DNA of 64,000 nt from Mesorhizobium terrae (GTDB lineage: Bacteria > Pseudomonadota > Alphaproteobacteria > Rhizobiales > Rhizobiaceae): positions 1,736,001-1,800,000 of the forward strand of contig NZ_CP044218.1 of the NCBI RefSeq assembly GCF_008727715.1, read 5' to 3'. Each line of letters starts with the position of its first letter. The first letter of the stretch is position 1. Below are positions 1 through 10,116 of this stretch, piece by piece. The notes beneath the pieces were generated by a model. The model made no database searches, was not told the origin of the DNA, and saw only the letters and a list, made by a program, of their open reading frames with translations. The position numbers and the translations under genes were made by a program.

Positions 1-106
1 AAGCGACAGCTAAAATTTGAATCGCCGCGCCACTTTGGCCGCACTCGACGCGCATGAGCGGTGGATAAAGTCTCCCGTCGCCTCCGTTTCGTGCCATAAC
101 AGCGCC

Positions 107-814
107 ATGACCCAATCCCCCGATCCCGCCCGCTTCGCCCATGTCACCGATTGGGTGTTCGACCTCGACAACACGCTCTATCCACATCATTCGAATCTGT
201 TCGCGCAGATCGATGCGAAGATGACCACCTATGTTGCCGAGTTGCTCACGCTTTCACGCGAGGACGCGCGCAAGCTGCAGAAGGAACTCTATCTCGAATA
301 TGGCACCACGCTGAACGGGCTTATGGAACGCCACAACATCGACCCCGACGATTTCCTCGAAAAGGTGCACGACATCGACTATTCCTGGCTGGTGCCGGAC
401 CCGGTTCTCGGTACCGCCATCCGCCAGCTTCCCGGCCGCAAGTTCATCTTCACCAACGGCGATCGCGGCCATGCCGAGCGCGCCGCCCGCCAGCTCGGCA
501 TCCTCGACCATTTCGACGACATCTTCGACATCGTCGCCGCCGGACTGACGCCGAAACCGGCGCGCCAGACCTATGAGAAGTTCGCGGCGCTGCATGCCGT
601 CAGCGGGCCGAATTCAGTGATGTTCGAGGATCTCGCCCGCAACCTCGCCGTGCCGAAGGCGCTCGGCATGATGACGGTGCTCGTGGTTCCGCGCAACTTC
701 GAGCCGACCTTCTCCGAGATCTGGGAACGCGATCCCGACAATGTCGACGACGTCGACTACGTCACCGACGATCTCGGCGGCTTCCTTTCAACGATCATCG
801 ACAAAGCCGCTTGA
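107..814 (+). CDS. Pyrimidine 5'-nucleotidase, HAD family
   Basis: A 235-residue haloacid dehalogenase-like phosphatase of the pyrimidine 5'-nucleotidase type, expected to dephosphorylate nucleoside monophosphates in the cytoplasm. HAD motif I is VFDLDNTLY, with the nucleophile and acid Asp19 and Asp21. Motif II is FTNGDR, motif III supplies the Lys of TPKPARQTYEK, and motif IV is MFEDLARN. An in-frame extension to position 17 exists, but the conserved protein starts at the ATG at 107, just before the first motif. The stop overlaps the TTG start of the next gene, so the two are probably cotranslated. Family assignment is firm; the exact substrate is not visible. Confidence 0.88.
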   Translation: MTQSPDPARFAHVTDWVFDLDNTLYPHHSNLFAQIDAKMTTYVAELLTLSREDARKLQKELYLEYGTTLNGLMERHNIDPDDFLEKVHDIDYSWLVPDPVLGTAIRQLPGRKFIFTNGDRGHAERAARQLGILDHFDDIFDIVAAGLTPKPARQTYEKFAALHAVSGPNSVMFEDLARNLAVPKALGMMTVLVVPRNFEPTFSEIWERDPDNVDDVDYVTDDLGGFLSTIIDKAA

Positions 815-1692
815 AACGCTTCACCTCCGTCGAGGCGGTCATCGATGCCGCTGCCCATGGCGTACTGGACCGGCTGCCGGCCAGGGGTTTTTACGGCGCG
901 GCGGTTGAATTCCTGGTGTTTGGCCTGAAGCAGGGCTGGGCCTGCCTGTTCGGCGGCGCCATGCTCGTGCTGATCCTGGGCACCAAATTCTGGTGGCCGG
1001 AGCAGGCAATACTCGCTCGCTACGACTTTCTGTTCCTGGCGGCCCTTGCGATCCAGCTCGCCATGCTCGGCTTCAAGCTGGAAACCATCTCCGAAGCGAA
1101 GGTCATTCTCGTCTTCCATATCGTCGGCACAGCGATGGAACTGTTCAAAACCTCGGCCGGTTCGTGGATCTATCCCGAAGACGCTTTCTTCCGCATTGGC
1201 GGCGTGCCGCTGTTTTCCGGCTTCATGTATGCGGCCGTCGGCTCCTATCTCGCGCGTGTCAGCCGCATCTTCGACATGCGCTACACCCGCTATCCGCCGC
1301 TATGGGCGACGGCGATGCTCGCCGCCGCCATCTACGTCAATTTCTTCGCGCACCATTTCACCGTCGACATTCGCTACGGGCTGTTTGCGGCGACCGCGCT
1401 GATCTATCTCCGGACGACGGTGCACTATCGCGTCTTCCGTTTCCGCCACAGGATGCCGTTGCTGCTCGGCTTCCTGTTGGTGTCGCTGTTCATCTGGTTC
1501 GCGGAGAACATCGGCACCTGGTCGCGCGCCTGGATCTACCCGAGCCAGAGCGAAGGCTGGACACCGGTTTCGATCCACAAGCTCGGCGCGTGGTACCTGC
1601 TGATGATCATCTCCTTCGTGCTGGTGACACTGGTGCACCGGCCGCAAGCGATGGCCCAGATCGAACCGGGCCCAGCTCCTCAGAGGTTGTAG
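811..1692 (+). CDS. DUF817 family integral membrane protein
   Basis: A 293-residue protein with about seven or eight hydrophobic segments and the conserved core ELFKTSAGSWIYPE followed by GGVPLFSGFMYAAVGSY, which matches the DUF817 family. A second WIYPSQ motif lies near residue 245. The start is a TTG whose last two bases are the first two of the upstream TGA stop, giving a four-base overlap and suggesting translational coupling to the nucleotidase gene. No function is established for the family, and nothing here adds one. Confidence 0.82.
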   Translation: MKRFTSVEAVIDAAAHGVLDRLPARGFYGAAVEFLVFGLKQGWACLFGGAMLVLILGTKFWWPEQAILARYDFLFLAALAIQLAMLGFKLETISEAKVILVFHIVGTAMELFKTSAGSWIYPEDAFFRIGGVPLFSGFMYAAVGSYLARVSRIFDMRYTRYPPLWATAMLAAAIYVNFFAHHFTVDIRYGLFAATALIYLRTTVHYRVFRFRHRMPLLLGFLLVSLFIWFAENIGTWSRAWIYPSQSEGWTPVSIHKLGAWYLLMIISFVLVTLVHRPQAMAQIEPGPAPQRL

Positions 1693-2519
1693 AAGCGTCG
1701 GATGATGTCCCAGGCCTCTTCCGCAGTATCCACGAAATCGATGATGTCCTGATCGCCGGGCGTGATCGTGCCTTGCTCGGCCAGGAATTCGAGATCGATG
1801 GCGCGCCGCCAGAATTCCTTGCCGAACAGGATCACCGGCACCCGCTCCATGCGACCGGTCTGGATCAGCGTCAGCGTCTCGAAGAACTCGTCCATCGTGC
1901 CGAAGCCGCCGGGGAATACCGCCACCGCCTTCGCCCGCATGACGAAATGCATCTTGCGGATGGCGAAGTAGTGGAAGTTGAAACACAGTTCCGGCGTCAC
2001 ATAGGGGTTCGGCGCCTGCTCGTGCGGCAGAACGATGTTGAGGCCGATGGACGGCGCACCGACATCGTCGGCGCCGCGATTGCCGGCTTCCATCACGCCC
2101 GGGCCACCGCCGGTGACCACGACGAATTCGCGATAATAGGAAGCGGCGGAGTGCTGTGAGCACAGACGGGCGAACTTGCGCGCCTCGTCATAATATTTGC
2201 TGTTCTTCTCCAGGTTGCGTTTCTGGGTCTCGTTCTTCGCGGCCCACGCTTCTCCTCCCGGTTCCGGGATGCGAGCGCCGCCGAACAGGATCACCGTGGA
2301 ACGGATGCCGCGTTCCGCCAGGATCATCTCCGGCTTCAGCAGCTCAAGCTGCAGGCGAACCGGGCGCAGCTCGCGCCGCGTCATGAAGTCCTCGTCGTTC
2401 CAGGCCAGCCTGTAAGTGGAGGCGCGTGTCTGCGGCGTGTCGGGAACGCTCCTGGCGCGCTCCAGATCCTCGTCCGAATGCGGCAGTGGCGTCCAGCCAG
2501 TCTTATCCATTGGGTTCAT
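1680..2519 (-). CDS. LOG family protein (TIGR00730 type), large form
   Basis: About 279 residues from the ATG at 2519; a second ATG lies three codons in. It carries the LOG-family nucleotide site as GGGPGVMEAGNRGA and the signature PGGFGTMDEFFE, matching PGGxGTxxE. Characterised LOG proteins are cytokinin-activating phosphoribohydrolases that split nucleoside monophosphates; this longer form, with about 100 residues before the Rossmann-like core, is common in proteobacteria and its substrate is uncertain. The frame stays open far upstream, over dapD on the other strand, but that part is a shadow. The 3' end overlaps the convergent DUF817 gene by 13 bp. Confidence 0.8.
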   Translation of the reverse strand: MNPMDKTGWTPLPHSDEDLERARSVPDTPQTRASTYRLAWNDEDFMTRRELRPVRLQLELLKPEMILAERGIRSTVILFGGARIPEPGGEAWAAKNETQKRNLEKNSKYYDEARKFARLCSQHSAASYYREFVVVTGGGPGVMEAGNRGADDVGAPSIGLNIVLPHEQAPNPYVTPELCFNFHYFAIRKMHFVMRAKAVAVFPGGFGTMDEFFETLTLIQTGRMERVPVILFGKEFWRRAIDLEFLAEQGTITPGDQDIIDFVDTAEEAWDIIRRFYNL

Positions 2520-2657
2520 ATCCACCCGTCCAAATCCCTTCGAGCGTCGTCCCATGACGCAGCTGCGATTGACCCTCACAATCCCATCAAATAGGGTCCG
2601 CGCGGCTTTCAAACAGGTTAAGAGCCGGCCTTTCACTGCATGGTAACGGAGCATTTG

Positions 2658-3512
<855 letters not shown>

Positions 3513-3536
3513 TATCGACGCCAAGCAACCCTACCT

Positions 3537-3570
3537 GTCGCGGGCTCGGCACCCTTGTCGCGCCCGCGAC
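3537..3570 (+). terminator. Inverted repeat after dapD, possible weak terminator
   Basis: A perfect 9-bp inverted repeat, GTCGCGGGC at 3537-3545 and GCCCGCGAC at 3562-3570, with a 16-base loop. It begins 25 bp after the dapD stop and has no T tract, so it may be a Rho-type 3' end or mRNA-stability hairpin rather than a classical intrinsic terminator. Confidence 0.35.
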
Positions 3571-3617
3571 GCTGCAAGGCGAACGCCGAACCGATAACCA
3601 GGACGGACTGCACCCAA

Positions 3618-3989
3618 GTGGCTGACCAATCGCAACTCGTCTGGCTTTTCTTCAGCGTCTCGGGACGGGTCAGCCGCGCGGCCTATTTTCTCGGCGGTCT
3701 GCTGGTGGCGATCGTGCAGGCCTTCCCGCTCTATCGTTTCACGCTGGTCCCTGAAGGCACGCCGGAAAGCAACATGTGGGCGCTGACCTTCTTCGTCGCC
3801 TTCATCGGCTCGCTCTGGTCGAACATCGCGCTCGCCGTCAAACGTCTGCACGATCTCGAGAAGCCCGGTCTGGTCGCGCTGGTGCTGTTCGTGCCGGTGA
3901 TTTCCATCATCGCCTTCGTCGTATTATGCCTGTTTCCCGGCATGCCCGGCCCGAACCGCTACGGCGCGCGCACCAACGACCGCGGCTAA
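3618..3989 (+). CDS. DUF805 family membrane protein
   Basis: From the GTG at 3618 this is a 123-residue inner-membrane protein. The N-terminal LFFSVSGRVSRAAYFLGGLL resembles the DUF805 opening (a 'GRisR..f' pattern), followed by hydrophobic segments around residues 25-45, 60-75 and 90-110 and the family's NIALAVKRLHDL loop. The C-terminus GPNRYGARTND fits the usual DUF805 ending 'G...pNkYGp'. It lies between dapD and the GGDEF gene on the same strand. An earlier in-frame start at 3555 is possible but adds a segment unlike the family. No biochemical role is known. Confidence 0.78.
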   Translation: MADQSQLVWLFFSVSGRVSRAAYFLGGLLVAIVQAFPLYRFTLVPEGTPESNMWALTFFVAFIGSLWSNIALAVKRLHDLEKPGLVALVLFVPVISIIAFVVLCLFPGMPGPNRYGARTNDRG

Positions 3990-4054
3990 GGGTGGTCGAC
4001 GCCCAGGCGCGCATTCCATCATGCTAAATTAGAATCCTAAGAGATTCTTAATCG

Positions 4055-4076
4055 ACCCGTGCAAGAAAAAACGGGT
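4055..4076 (+). terminator. Short hairpin upstream of the GGDEF gene
   Basis: The inverted arms ACCCGT and ACGGGT flank an A-rich loop just before the GGDEF gene. A second small palindrome (AGAATC-ctaaga-GATTCT) lies immediately upstream. Together they may end DUF805 transcription or sit in the 5' leader of the cyclase. The evidence is weak. Confidence 0.25.
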
Positions 4077-4092
4077 GTCATGATGGCGTTGG

Positions 4093-5280
4093 GTGAACCG
4101 ACTGGCAGACTTGGCGAAAGCTCCCCGGAATGACCGCGACAATCGGGCGGCTCGTCTGTTCGCCTGGTTCTCCGCTCCGCTCAGACACCAGCCGGCCGCC
4201 ATCCGGGCCCGCCTTCTCGAAACGACCTACGACCGCAAATTTGCGATCCTGTTCGCCAGCCTGAGCGTTCTCATCCTGGCGGGAACGACAATCATTCTCA
4301 CCGGCGCCTGGTGGCCCTGGTTGTGGATCGCGGCCGATCTCGCACTGCTGGCGTATCGCTTCACGCTGATCCGGCGCTGCGAGGCCGCAAGACAGCGTGG
4401 CGAAGATCCGCCGCTCGGTGCACTGATGGCGGCCGGCGGCACGTGGTCCATCATCTTCGGGCTGGGTTGTTTCGGCTGTGTCGCGAGCGAGAACCTCGTC
4501 CTCTCCGTACTCGCCGCGCTGAACGTCGCCGGCGTGATCGGCGTCGTCTCGTCGCGCAATGCGGCGACGCCACGCTATGCAATCCTGGTCATGCTGGCGG
4601 TCGTCCTGCCTTTCATGTTCGGCGCGCTTTTCTCGCCCTCGCGCGGCATGATGGTGGTGGGGCTTCAGCTCCCCTTCTATGTCGCCGGCATCATCGGCGT
4701 CCTTGTCCACAATCACGCCATCAGCGTGCGCATGATCCGCGCCGAGTTCGACAATCGCGACCTTGCGGTGCGGGATGCGCTGACGGGGCTACCGAACCGC
4801 ATCCTGCTCCAGGAAGAACTGCATCGCATGTGCAAGCGGCTGGCTGCGCGCGCCGCCGGCAGCAGCCAGTCCTTTGTCGTGCTCAGCATGGATCTCGACG
4901 GTTTCAAGCATATCAACGACAGCTACGGCCACGCCGCCGGCGACCGTTTGCTGCGCCGTGTCGGCGAGCGACTGACGAATACGTTCCGGGCAACCGACAT
5001 GGTGTTCCGCATCGGCGGCGACGAATTCATCGTGCTTTTGCCCACGACATCGGAGATCGAGGCAGCCCATCTGGCAAGGCGCGCGATCGAGACAATCGCC
5101 GAGCCTTTCGACATCGAGGTGGTGACAACCGTCTATGTCGGCCTCAGCATCGGCAGCGCTCGCGCCCCGGTCGATGGCGATACGCCGGAGGGCCTGCTGA
5201 CCTGTTCCGACCTCGCGCTTTACGAGGCCAAGCGCGCCGGCAAGGGCCGCCATCGCGCGCATCTGTCAAACGCCTGTTGA
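4093..5280 (+). CDS. Membrane-bound diguanylate cyclase (GGDEF)
   Basis: A 395-residue protein. Residues about 45-215 hold five or six hydrophobic segments with no obvious periplasmic sensor domain, and residues about 225-390 form a GGDEF domain that makes cyclic di-GMP from two GTP. The catalytic motif GGDEF is intact at residues 308-312, and an RATD inhibitory I-site lies at 299-302 with the canonical five-residue spacing, so product inhibition is expected. There is no EAL or HD-GYP domain. The GTG at 4093 is the first start giving a full N-terminus; nearby ATGs at 4080 and 4083 are out of frame. It is convergent with panE. Confidence 0.9.
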   Translation: MNRLADLAKAPRNDRDNRAARLFAWFSAPLRHQPAAIRARLLETTYDRKFAILFASLSVLILAGTTIILTGAWWPWLWIAADLALLAYRFTLIRRCEAARQRGEDPPLGALMAAGGTWSIIFGLGCFGCVASENLVLSVLAALNVAGVIGVVSSRNAATPRYAILVMLAVVLPFMFGALFSPSRGMMVVGLQLPFYVAGIIGVLVHNHAISVRMIRAEFDNRDLAVRDALTGLPNRILLQEELHRMCKRLAARAAGSSQSFVVLSMDLDGFKHINDSYGHAAGDRLLRRVGERLTNTFRATDMVFRIGGDEFIVLLPTTSEIEAAHLARRAIETIAEPFDIEVVTTVYVGLSIGSARAPVDGDTPEGLLTCSDLALYEAKRAGKGRHRAHLSNAC

Positions 5281-5310
5281 GCCTCTCAGGCGAGCAACGT
5301 GACGGGCGGG

Positions 5311-6330
5311 TTAGACCCGGCCAATCGCCTCGACGGCCAACCCCGGCGACCCACGCCCGTTTCGCTCGGCTTCCCGCACCAGGGCGGTGATCCGCTCCAC
5401 CAGCGGCGCACGCGTGTCGGCCCTGGCGGCGAGGCGAAGAATGGCGCCCTGCAACTCGTCGATTTCGGTGGTGCGGCCGCGTTGCAGGTCTTCCCACATC
5501 GACGAGCGCGCCTGCGGATCGATCGCCAGCATGCGTTTGGCCAGCCGCGTGAACAGGAAATCCGGCAGCCTCAATATGGCCGGCAACAAGGCCGGCGGCG
5601 GACCGGCGACACGACCCGGCCTGATCCCGGTTTTCTTCATCACGCTAAGAGCCTCGGCGATCTGCGTTGCCAGCAACAGGCGCCAGCGCCTGTCCGAAAG
5701 CTCGGTCGCAAGCGGCAGATCGGAAAGCGCCACCAGCGCATTGTTGAGATTGAACAGGAGCTTGCCCCAGAGCACCGAACGCATGTCGGCATGGGTGGCG
5801 GTGGCAAGTCCCTCGACATCGAGCAGGCTGGAAAGCCCAGGAGCCCCCGCCTCGATCAGCATCGCACCCTCGCTGGCGCGATGCACCCTGAACGGAACCT
5901 CGTCTTCCCATTGCACGACATTGAAAGGCACCATGCCGGCAAGGATTTGCCGGCCGCCGGCGGTCGCAACCAACCGGTCGGCATTGTCGACGCCATTCTG
6001 GAGACTGACGACGACCGCGTGGCCGGGAGCATGCGCGGCGATGAGACGCCCCATCTCCTCGGTCGCCCCGCTCTTGGTCGTCACCAGAACGATATCGGCG
6101 CCTTTCAGCGCGATGTCCGCGACCGTCTCGACTGCAAATGCCGGCTGGTTCAGGCGCCGGTCTCGCTTCTCCAGATCGGTGATGCGCAGTCCGCCCCGCC
6201 GCAAAGCCTGTTCGACGCGCGGACGCGCCAGCAACGTCACCTTGCGTCCCGCCAGGGCCAGGCAACCTCCGACATAGCAACCGATGCTGCCGGCGCCCGC
6301 TACAACAATGGATGCATCGCGCACTGTCAT
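5311..6330 (-). CDS. panE: 2-dehydropantoate 2-reductase family protein
   Basis: A 339-residue ketopantoate reductase-like protein that would use NADPH to reduce 2-dehydropantoate to pantoate for pantothenate/CoA synthesis. The N-terminal Rossmann motif is [21 protein letters not shown] and the helical C-terminal [12 protein letters not shown] region follow the ApbA/PanE pattern. The ATG at 6330 is chosen over a TTG four codons upstream because a GGAG lies seven bases before it. Rhizobia often carry several PanE paralogues, so pantothenate synthesis is likely but not certain. It is divergent from dapE. Confidence 0.82.
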   Translation of the reverse strand: MTVRDASIVVAGAGSIGCYVGGCLALAGRKVTLLARPRVEQALRRGGLRITDLEKRDRRLNQPAFAVETVADIALKGADIVLVTTKSGATEEMGRLIAAHAPGHAVVVSLQNGVDNADRLVATAGGRQILAGMVPFNVVQWEDEVPFRVHRASEGAMLIEAGAPGLSSLLDVEGLATATHADMRSVLWGKLLFNLNNALVALSDLPLATELSDRRWRLLLATQIAEALSVMKKTGIRPGRVAGPPPALLPAILRLPDFLFTRLAKRMLAIDPQARSSMWEDLQRGRTTEIDELQGAILRLAARADTRAPLVERITALVREAERNGRGSPGLAVEAIGRV

Positions 6331-6470
6331 CGCAATCTCCAAGCAAGCTGAAGGCAGTACTATCTCGCGTCAGCCGTTGCCGGCCATTTCAAGCGGTTCC
6401 GCGAGGGACCGCAAGTCTCTCACCCTCAAGGACCGTGACAGGTTCCCATCTTTCGAATAACGCTGCGCTC

Positions 6471-7658
6471 ATGACCCTGCCGACCGACCCCGCCGCCAAC
6501 CTCGCCACGCTCATCCGCTGTCCTTCCGTGACGCCTGCTGAAGGCGGCGCGCTGTCGGCGATCGAGGCCATGCTGAAACCGCTCGGCTTCACCGTCGAGC
6601 GCCCGATGTTCAAGGAAGACGGCACGCCCGACGTGGAAAACCTCTACGCGCGGCGTTCCGGCAATGGGCCGCACCTGATGTTCGCGGGCCATACCGACGT
6701 GGTGCCCGTGGGCGACGAAGCAGCCTGGACACATCCGCCCTTCTCGGCGGCGATCGCCAATGGCGAGATGTATGGCCGGGGCGCCGTCGACATGAAGGGC
6801 GGCATCGCCTGCTTCATCGCCGCACTTGCCCGCCATGTCGTGCAGAAAGGCGGCCCGAAAGGCTCGGTCTCGCTGTTGATCACCGGCGACGAGGAAGGCC
6901 CGTCGATCAACGGCACGGTGAAGCTTTTGCAATGGGCCGCCGCCAAGGGCGAAAAGTGGGATGCCTCGATCGTCGGCGAACCCACCAATCCGGACACGCT
7001 CGGCGACATGATCAAGATCGGCCGGCGCGGCTCGTTGTCCGGAACCGTCACCGTCAACGGACGCCAGGGCCACGTCGCCTATCCGCACCTCGCCGACAAC
7101 CCGGTACGGGGACTGATGACGATAGTCGACGCGTTGCTCAATCCAGTCTTCGACAAGGGCACCAAGGACTTCCAGCCGACCAATCTGGAAATCACCTCGA
7201 TCGACGTCGGCAACGCCGCGACCAATGTCATCCCGGCCCGGGCGACCGCCACCTTCAATATCCGCTTCAACGACACCTGGGACGCCGAGACCGTGCAGGC
7301 GGAGATCCACAACCGGCTGGATAGCGCCAGCGGCCGCAAGAAGTACCGCAAGGGCCGCAAGGAACCGATCGACTTCGAATTGGGCTGGAAGGACCGGCCG
7401 AGCCACGTCTTCCTGACCCGCGACGACAAGCTGATCGAGACACTCAGCGGTTCCGTCGCCGCCGTCGTCGGCCGCAAGCCGCAGCTGTCGACGTCCGGCG
7501 GCACCTCCGACGCACGCTTCATCAAGGACTATTGCCCGGTCGTCGAATTCGGCCTCGTCGGCCAGACCATGCATATGGTGGATGAGCGGGTGGCGCTGGC
7601 CGATCTCGAAACGCTGACGGCGATCTACCAGCGGTTCATCGAGGACTGGTTCGGATAG
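6471..7658 (+). CDS. dapE: Succinyl-diaminopimelate desuccinylase
   Basis: A 395-residue M20-family metallopeptidase that removes succinate from N-succinyl-LL-diaminopimelate, the step after dapD and dapC in lysine/peptidoglycan precursor synthesis. Metal ligands are visible in [12 protein letters not shown] (His), GAVDMKGG (Asp), TGDEEGPS (catalytic Glu and Glu ligand) and the C-terminal [11 protein letters not shown]. The lid/dimerisation domain spans about residues 185-300. The ATG at 6471 gives the family length; the frame is open further upstream into the panE promoter region. The following membrane-protein gene begins 12 bp after its stop. Confidence 0.95.
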   Translation: MTLPTDPAANLATLIRCPSVTPAEGGALSAIEAMLKPLGFTVERPMFKEDGTPDVENLYARRSGNGPHLMFAGHTDVVPVGDEAAWTHPPFSAAIANGEMYGRGAVDMKGGIACFIAALARHVVQKGGPKGSVSLLITGDEEGPSINGTVKLLQWAAAKGEKWDASIVGEPTNPDTLGDMIKIGRRGSLSGTVTVNGRQGHVAYPHLADNPVRGLMTIVDALLNPVFDKGTKDFQPTNLEITSIDVGNAATNVIPARATATFNIRFNDTWDAETVQAEIHNRLDSASGRKKYRKGRKEPIDFELGWKDRPSHVFLTRDDKLIETLSGSVAAVVGRKPQLSTSGGTSDARFIKDYCPVVEFGLVGQTMHMVDERVALADLETLTAIYQRFIEDWFG

Positions 7659-7670
7659 GCGAGCCGCATC

Positions 7671-8267
7671 ATGCTTTCGGCGAATGACATCCAATCGTCG
7701 CTGACCGGCGCCTGGCACTTGATGCTGGGAAAGGTCGACGGGCTGCGCCTGCTCGACCTTTCAGCCGACGGTTTCTGGAATTCCTTCTTCGCGATTGTCG
7801 TTGCCGTGCCAGCCATGATCGTGGGTTGGGTCGGCACCGCCAACGCCATCGCCACCGCCGATCCTTCCCTAAGCCGCTTCATCTTGATGCTGAAGCTGGC
7901 CATGGTCGATATCGGCATCTGGGTGCTACCACTGCTGGCGCTGGCTGCGATCGCGCCTCGGGCCGGATTGAGCGGGCGCTTCGTGCACTACGTCGTGGCC
8001 AGCAACTGGGCTTCGGCCATCATCGCATGGCTGACGCTGCCGGCAGCACTCGTTCACATGTTTCTTCCGGCTACCGATCAGGCAAGCCAATTGATTTCGC
8101 TATCGCTCTTCTTTCTCTCGCAGGTGTTCAGCTGGCGCATGACCACCACGGCGATCGGCAAGGGCGGGGCGATGGGCACCGCTGTCTTCGCGGGCATGTT
8201 CGTCACATCGCTGCTCGTCCTGTTCGCATTGACGCAACTCTTGAACATACCCGCGCTGGGCGACTAG
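7671..8267 (+). CDS. Conserved membrane protein downstream of dapE
   Basis: A 198-residue protein with about five hydrophobic segments, at roughly residues 38-60, 75-100, 108-130, 135-152 and 168-190. It begins 12 bp after dapE and is probably cotranscribed with it. A membrane protein of similar size between dapE and truA is recalled from related rhizobia; here an MFS gene and an Lrp-type gene intervene before truA. No motif identifies a function; a loose resemblance to Yip1-type membrane proteins is possible but not demonstrated. Its stop overlaps the convergent MFS stop within one CTAG. Confidence 0.65.
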   Translation: MLSANDIQSSLTGAWHLMLGKVDGLRLLDLSADGFWNSFFAIVVAVPAMIVGWVGTANAIATADPSLSRFILMLKLAMVDIGIWVLPLLALAAIAPRAGLSGRFVHYVVASNWASAIIAWLTLPAALVHMFLPATDQASQLISLSLFFLSQVFSWRMTTTAIGKGGAMGTAVFAGMFVTSLLVLFALTQLLNIPALGD

Positions 8268-9460
8268 TTCCGCGGGGTTGCCGAGGCAGGCAAACGCCAG
8301 CTGCCGGCGGCGGCGGCAACCAGCATCAGGACCAGGGCGGCAAGCGCCGCCATCTCGAAACCCTGCGAGGCATAGAGCGGACCAAAGCCTGTCGTGCCAG
8401 CGAAAACGGCGAGATAGGTGACGGCGCTGTTCAGCCCCATGATCGTGCCACGCCGCGCCGGGTCTATCGCCGCCAACCGCATGATCAGCACGTTCAGGCC
8501 GAAGTGGTTGCTGAGGCCCCACAGGAAAGTAATGACCAGGACGAAGGCGAAGCTGCCACCTGCCAGCGCGAAGCCGAGATAGACGGCGGCGACGGCAAGG
8601 AAAGCGAAGGGCATGACACGCCGTGCGCCCAACCGGTCAACGACGCCGTCCAGCAAAGCCGCGGCGCCAAAACCGATGCCATAGACCAGCGCGACGATCC
8701 CATTGGCGCTGACCGGCTCGCCGAGAGCGCTGTGCAGATGATCGCCCAGATAGCCATAGATGCCGTAGAACGCGCTCATGAAGGCCGCGCAGGCAACCAG
8801 CAGCGGCTTCACGCCACCGATGCGCAGCGCCGCCAACGGCCACGGCGCGGAGCCGGCGGCGGGTGCATCGCGGTACCGGCTCGTCTTCAGTGTGGCAAAG
8901 GCGCCGAACGCCAGCAGCGCCACCACCGCATAGACCGCCCGCCAGTGGACAAGGTCGGCAACCAGCGCCGACAATGAGACGCCGGCCACCATGCTGAGCG
9001 TCCAGCCTGTCAGAACCACGCCGATGGTGCGGCTTTCGCGACCGGGTGGCGCCACCGCCGCCGCGCCGGCATAGATTGCCGGCAGCGCAATGCCCGATGC
9101 GACGCCGGCAGCGAGCTGGGTAAGGGCCAGAGCGGGCACCGCCGGCGCAAGCGCACTCAGCGCCAACGCCGCCGCCAGTCCGAGAAGCGCGCCAAGCAGC
9201 ATGCGCCGGGCACCGAGCCTGTCGACATGGCGCGCCATCAGAAGTGCGCTGGCGGCCGTACCAAGCCCGAAAGCGGCCGATGCCGACATCACCAGCGCAA
9301 CGCTCGTACCGAGCGAACGGGCCACTTCCGGCGCGATCGGACCCAGCACCAGCGAATTGGAGCCGATGACGGCGATGCAGAAGGTCAGCACATAGGTCAC
9401 GGCGGGCAGCCGCGCGGTCGTGTCCAAGGGGATGGCGGATGATTGATCTGTCTTTGTCAT
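8264..9460 (-). CDS. MFS transporter, drug/metabolite efflux type
   Basis: A 398-residue major facilitator with about twelve hydrophobic helices. The loop after helix 2 reads MARHVDRLGARRMLLG, a version of the GxLaDrxGrRr motif A, and a second copy, LLDGVVDRLGARRVMP, lies after helix 8. The helix-5 region, VLTGWTLSMVAGVSLSALVADLVHWR, resembles motif C of proton-coupled drug exporters. The gene is divergent from an Lrp/AsnC regulator with only 48 bp between start codons, an arrangement often seen for amino acid exporters under Lrp-type control. The substrate is inferred only from that context. Confidence 0.85.
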   Translation of the reverse strand: MTKTDQSSAIPLDTTARLPAVTYVLTFCIAVIGSNSLVLGPIAPEVARSLGTSVALVMSASAAFGLGTAASALLMARHVDRLGARRMLLGALLGLAAALALSALAPAVPALALTQLAAGVASGIALPAIYAGAAAVAPPGRESRTIGVVLTGWTLSMVAGVSLSALVADLVHWRAVYAVVALLAFGAFATLKTSRYRDAPAAGSAPWPLAALRIGGVKPLLVACAAFMSAFYGIYGYLGDHLHSALGEPVSANGIVALVYGIGFGAAALLDGVVDRLGARRVMPFAFLAVAAVYLGFALAGGSFAFVLVITFLWGLSNHFGLNVLIMRLAAIDPARRGTIMGLNSAVTYLAVFAGTTGFGPLYASQGFEMAALAALVLMLVAAAAGSWRLPASATPRN

Positions 9461-9474
9461 AGGCGCATGATGGT

Positions 9475-9487
9475 TGAACGATGTTCA
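9475..9487. promoter_or_regulatory. Palindromic operator candidate between MFS and Lrp-type genes
   Basis: A perfect palindrome, TGAAC-GAT-GTTCA, lies in the 48-bp space between the divergent starts at 9460 and 9509. Its position suits an autoregulatory site of the adjacent Lrp/AsnC protein, though no binding data exist and Lrp sites are degenerate. Confidence 0.4.
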
Positions 9488-9508
9488 GCCTCAAGAGGAA
9501 TCTTCAAG

Positions 9509-10090
9509 ATGGATGAAGAAACAGATGGCATTCGGCAAAACATCATTCCGGAGCGCGACCTCGATGATATGGACCGAAAGCTATTAGGCGCGCTGTGCGA
9601 GGACGCCACCGTGAGTTATGCCGAACTCGGTGAAAAGGTCGGTCTTTCCGCCCCGGCCGCACATGAGCGGGTGAAGCGGTTGCGCCGCAGCCGTGCCATT
9701 CGCAGCACGTCGGTGCTGATCGACCCTGTGGCCGTCAACAAGCCGCTGCTTGCCTTCGTCCATGTCGACACACGCGGCTGGGGCAAGACGCCGGAGCTCA
9801 TGGCGATCTCCGCCTATCCTGAGGTGGAAGAGATCCACTCCGTCGCCGGCGACGCCTGCATGCTGCTCAAGGTTCGCGCCAGGGACACGTACGCGCTGGA
9901 AGGCCTGTTGGCGAGACTATACGACACGCCGGGTGTCATCGCGACGCGCAGCTATGTGGTGCTGTCGACCTATCTGGAACGGCCGGTGCAGCCGGGTACG
10001 ACCAAGGTCTGGCCAATGCCGCGCCATATGGCGCGGCCGATAGAGCATCGCGGCAGCGTCAATACCATTTCCAAGGTCGATACCAACTGA
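9509..10090 (+). CDS. Lrp/AsnC family transcriptional regulator
   Basis: A 193-residue regulator. Residues about 15-65 are the AsnC-type helix-turn-helix (LDDMDRKLLGALCEDATVSY, then AELGEKVGLSAPAAHERVKR); residues about 75-155 are the RAM ligand-binding domain, including VEEIHSVAGDACMLLKVRA. About 35 residues of C-terminal tail (ERPVQPGTTKVWPMPRHMAR and after) extend beyond the usual Lrp length of roughly 155. The ATG at 9509 follows AGAGGAA by about nine bases. It probably controls the divergent MFS gene in response to an amino acid. Confidence 0.88.
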   Translation: MDEETDGIRQNIIPERDLDDMDRKLLGALCEDATVSYAELGEKVGLSAPAAHERVKRLRRSRAIRSTSVLIDPVAVNKPLLAFVHVDTRGWGKTPELMAISAYPEVEEIHSVAGDACMLLKVRARDTYALEGLLARLYDTPGVIATRSYVVLSTYLERPVQPGTTKVWPMPRHMARPIEHRGSVNTISKVDTN

Positions 10091-10116
10091 ACACGAGCAT
10101 CCGACGACCGGCGGAA

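Noticed and set aside
1..106. Start of the first gene at position 17
   Set aside because: The extra 30 residues precede the conserved HAD start without similarity; the ATG at 107 gives the family length.
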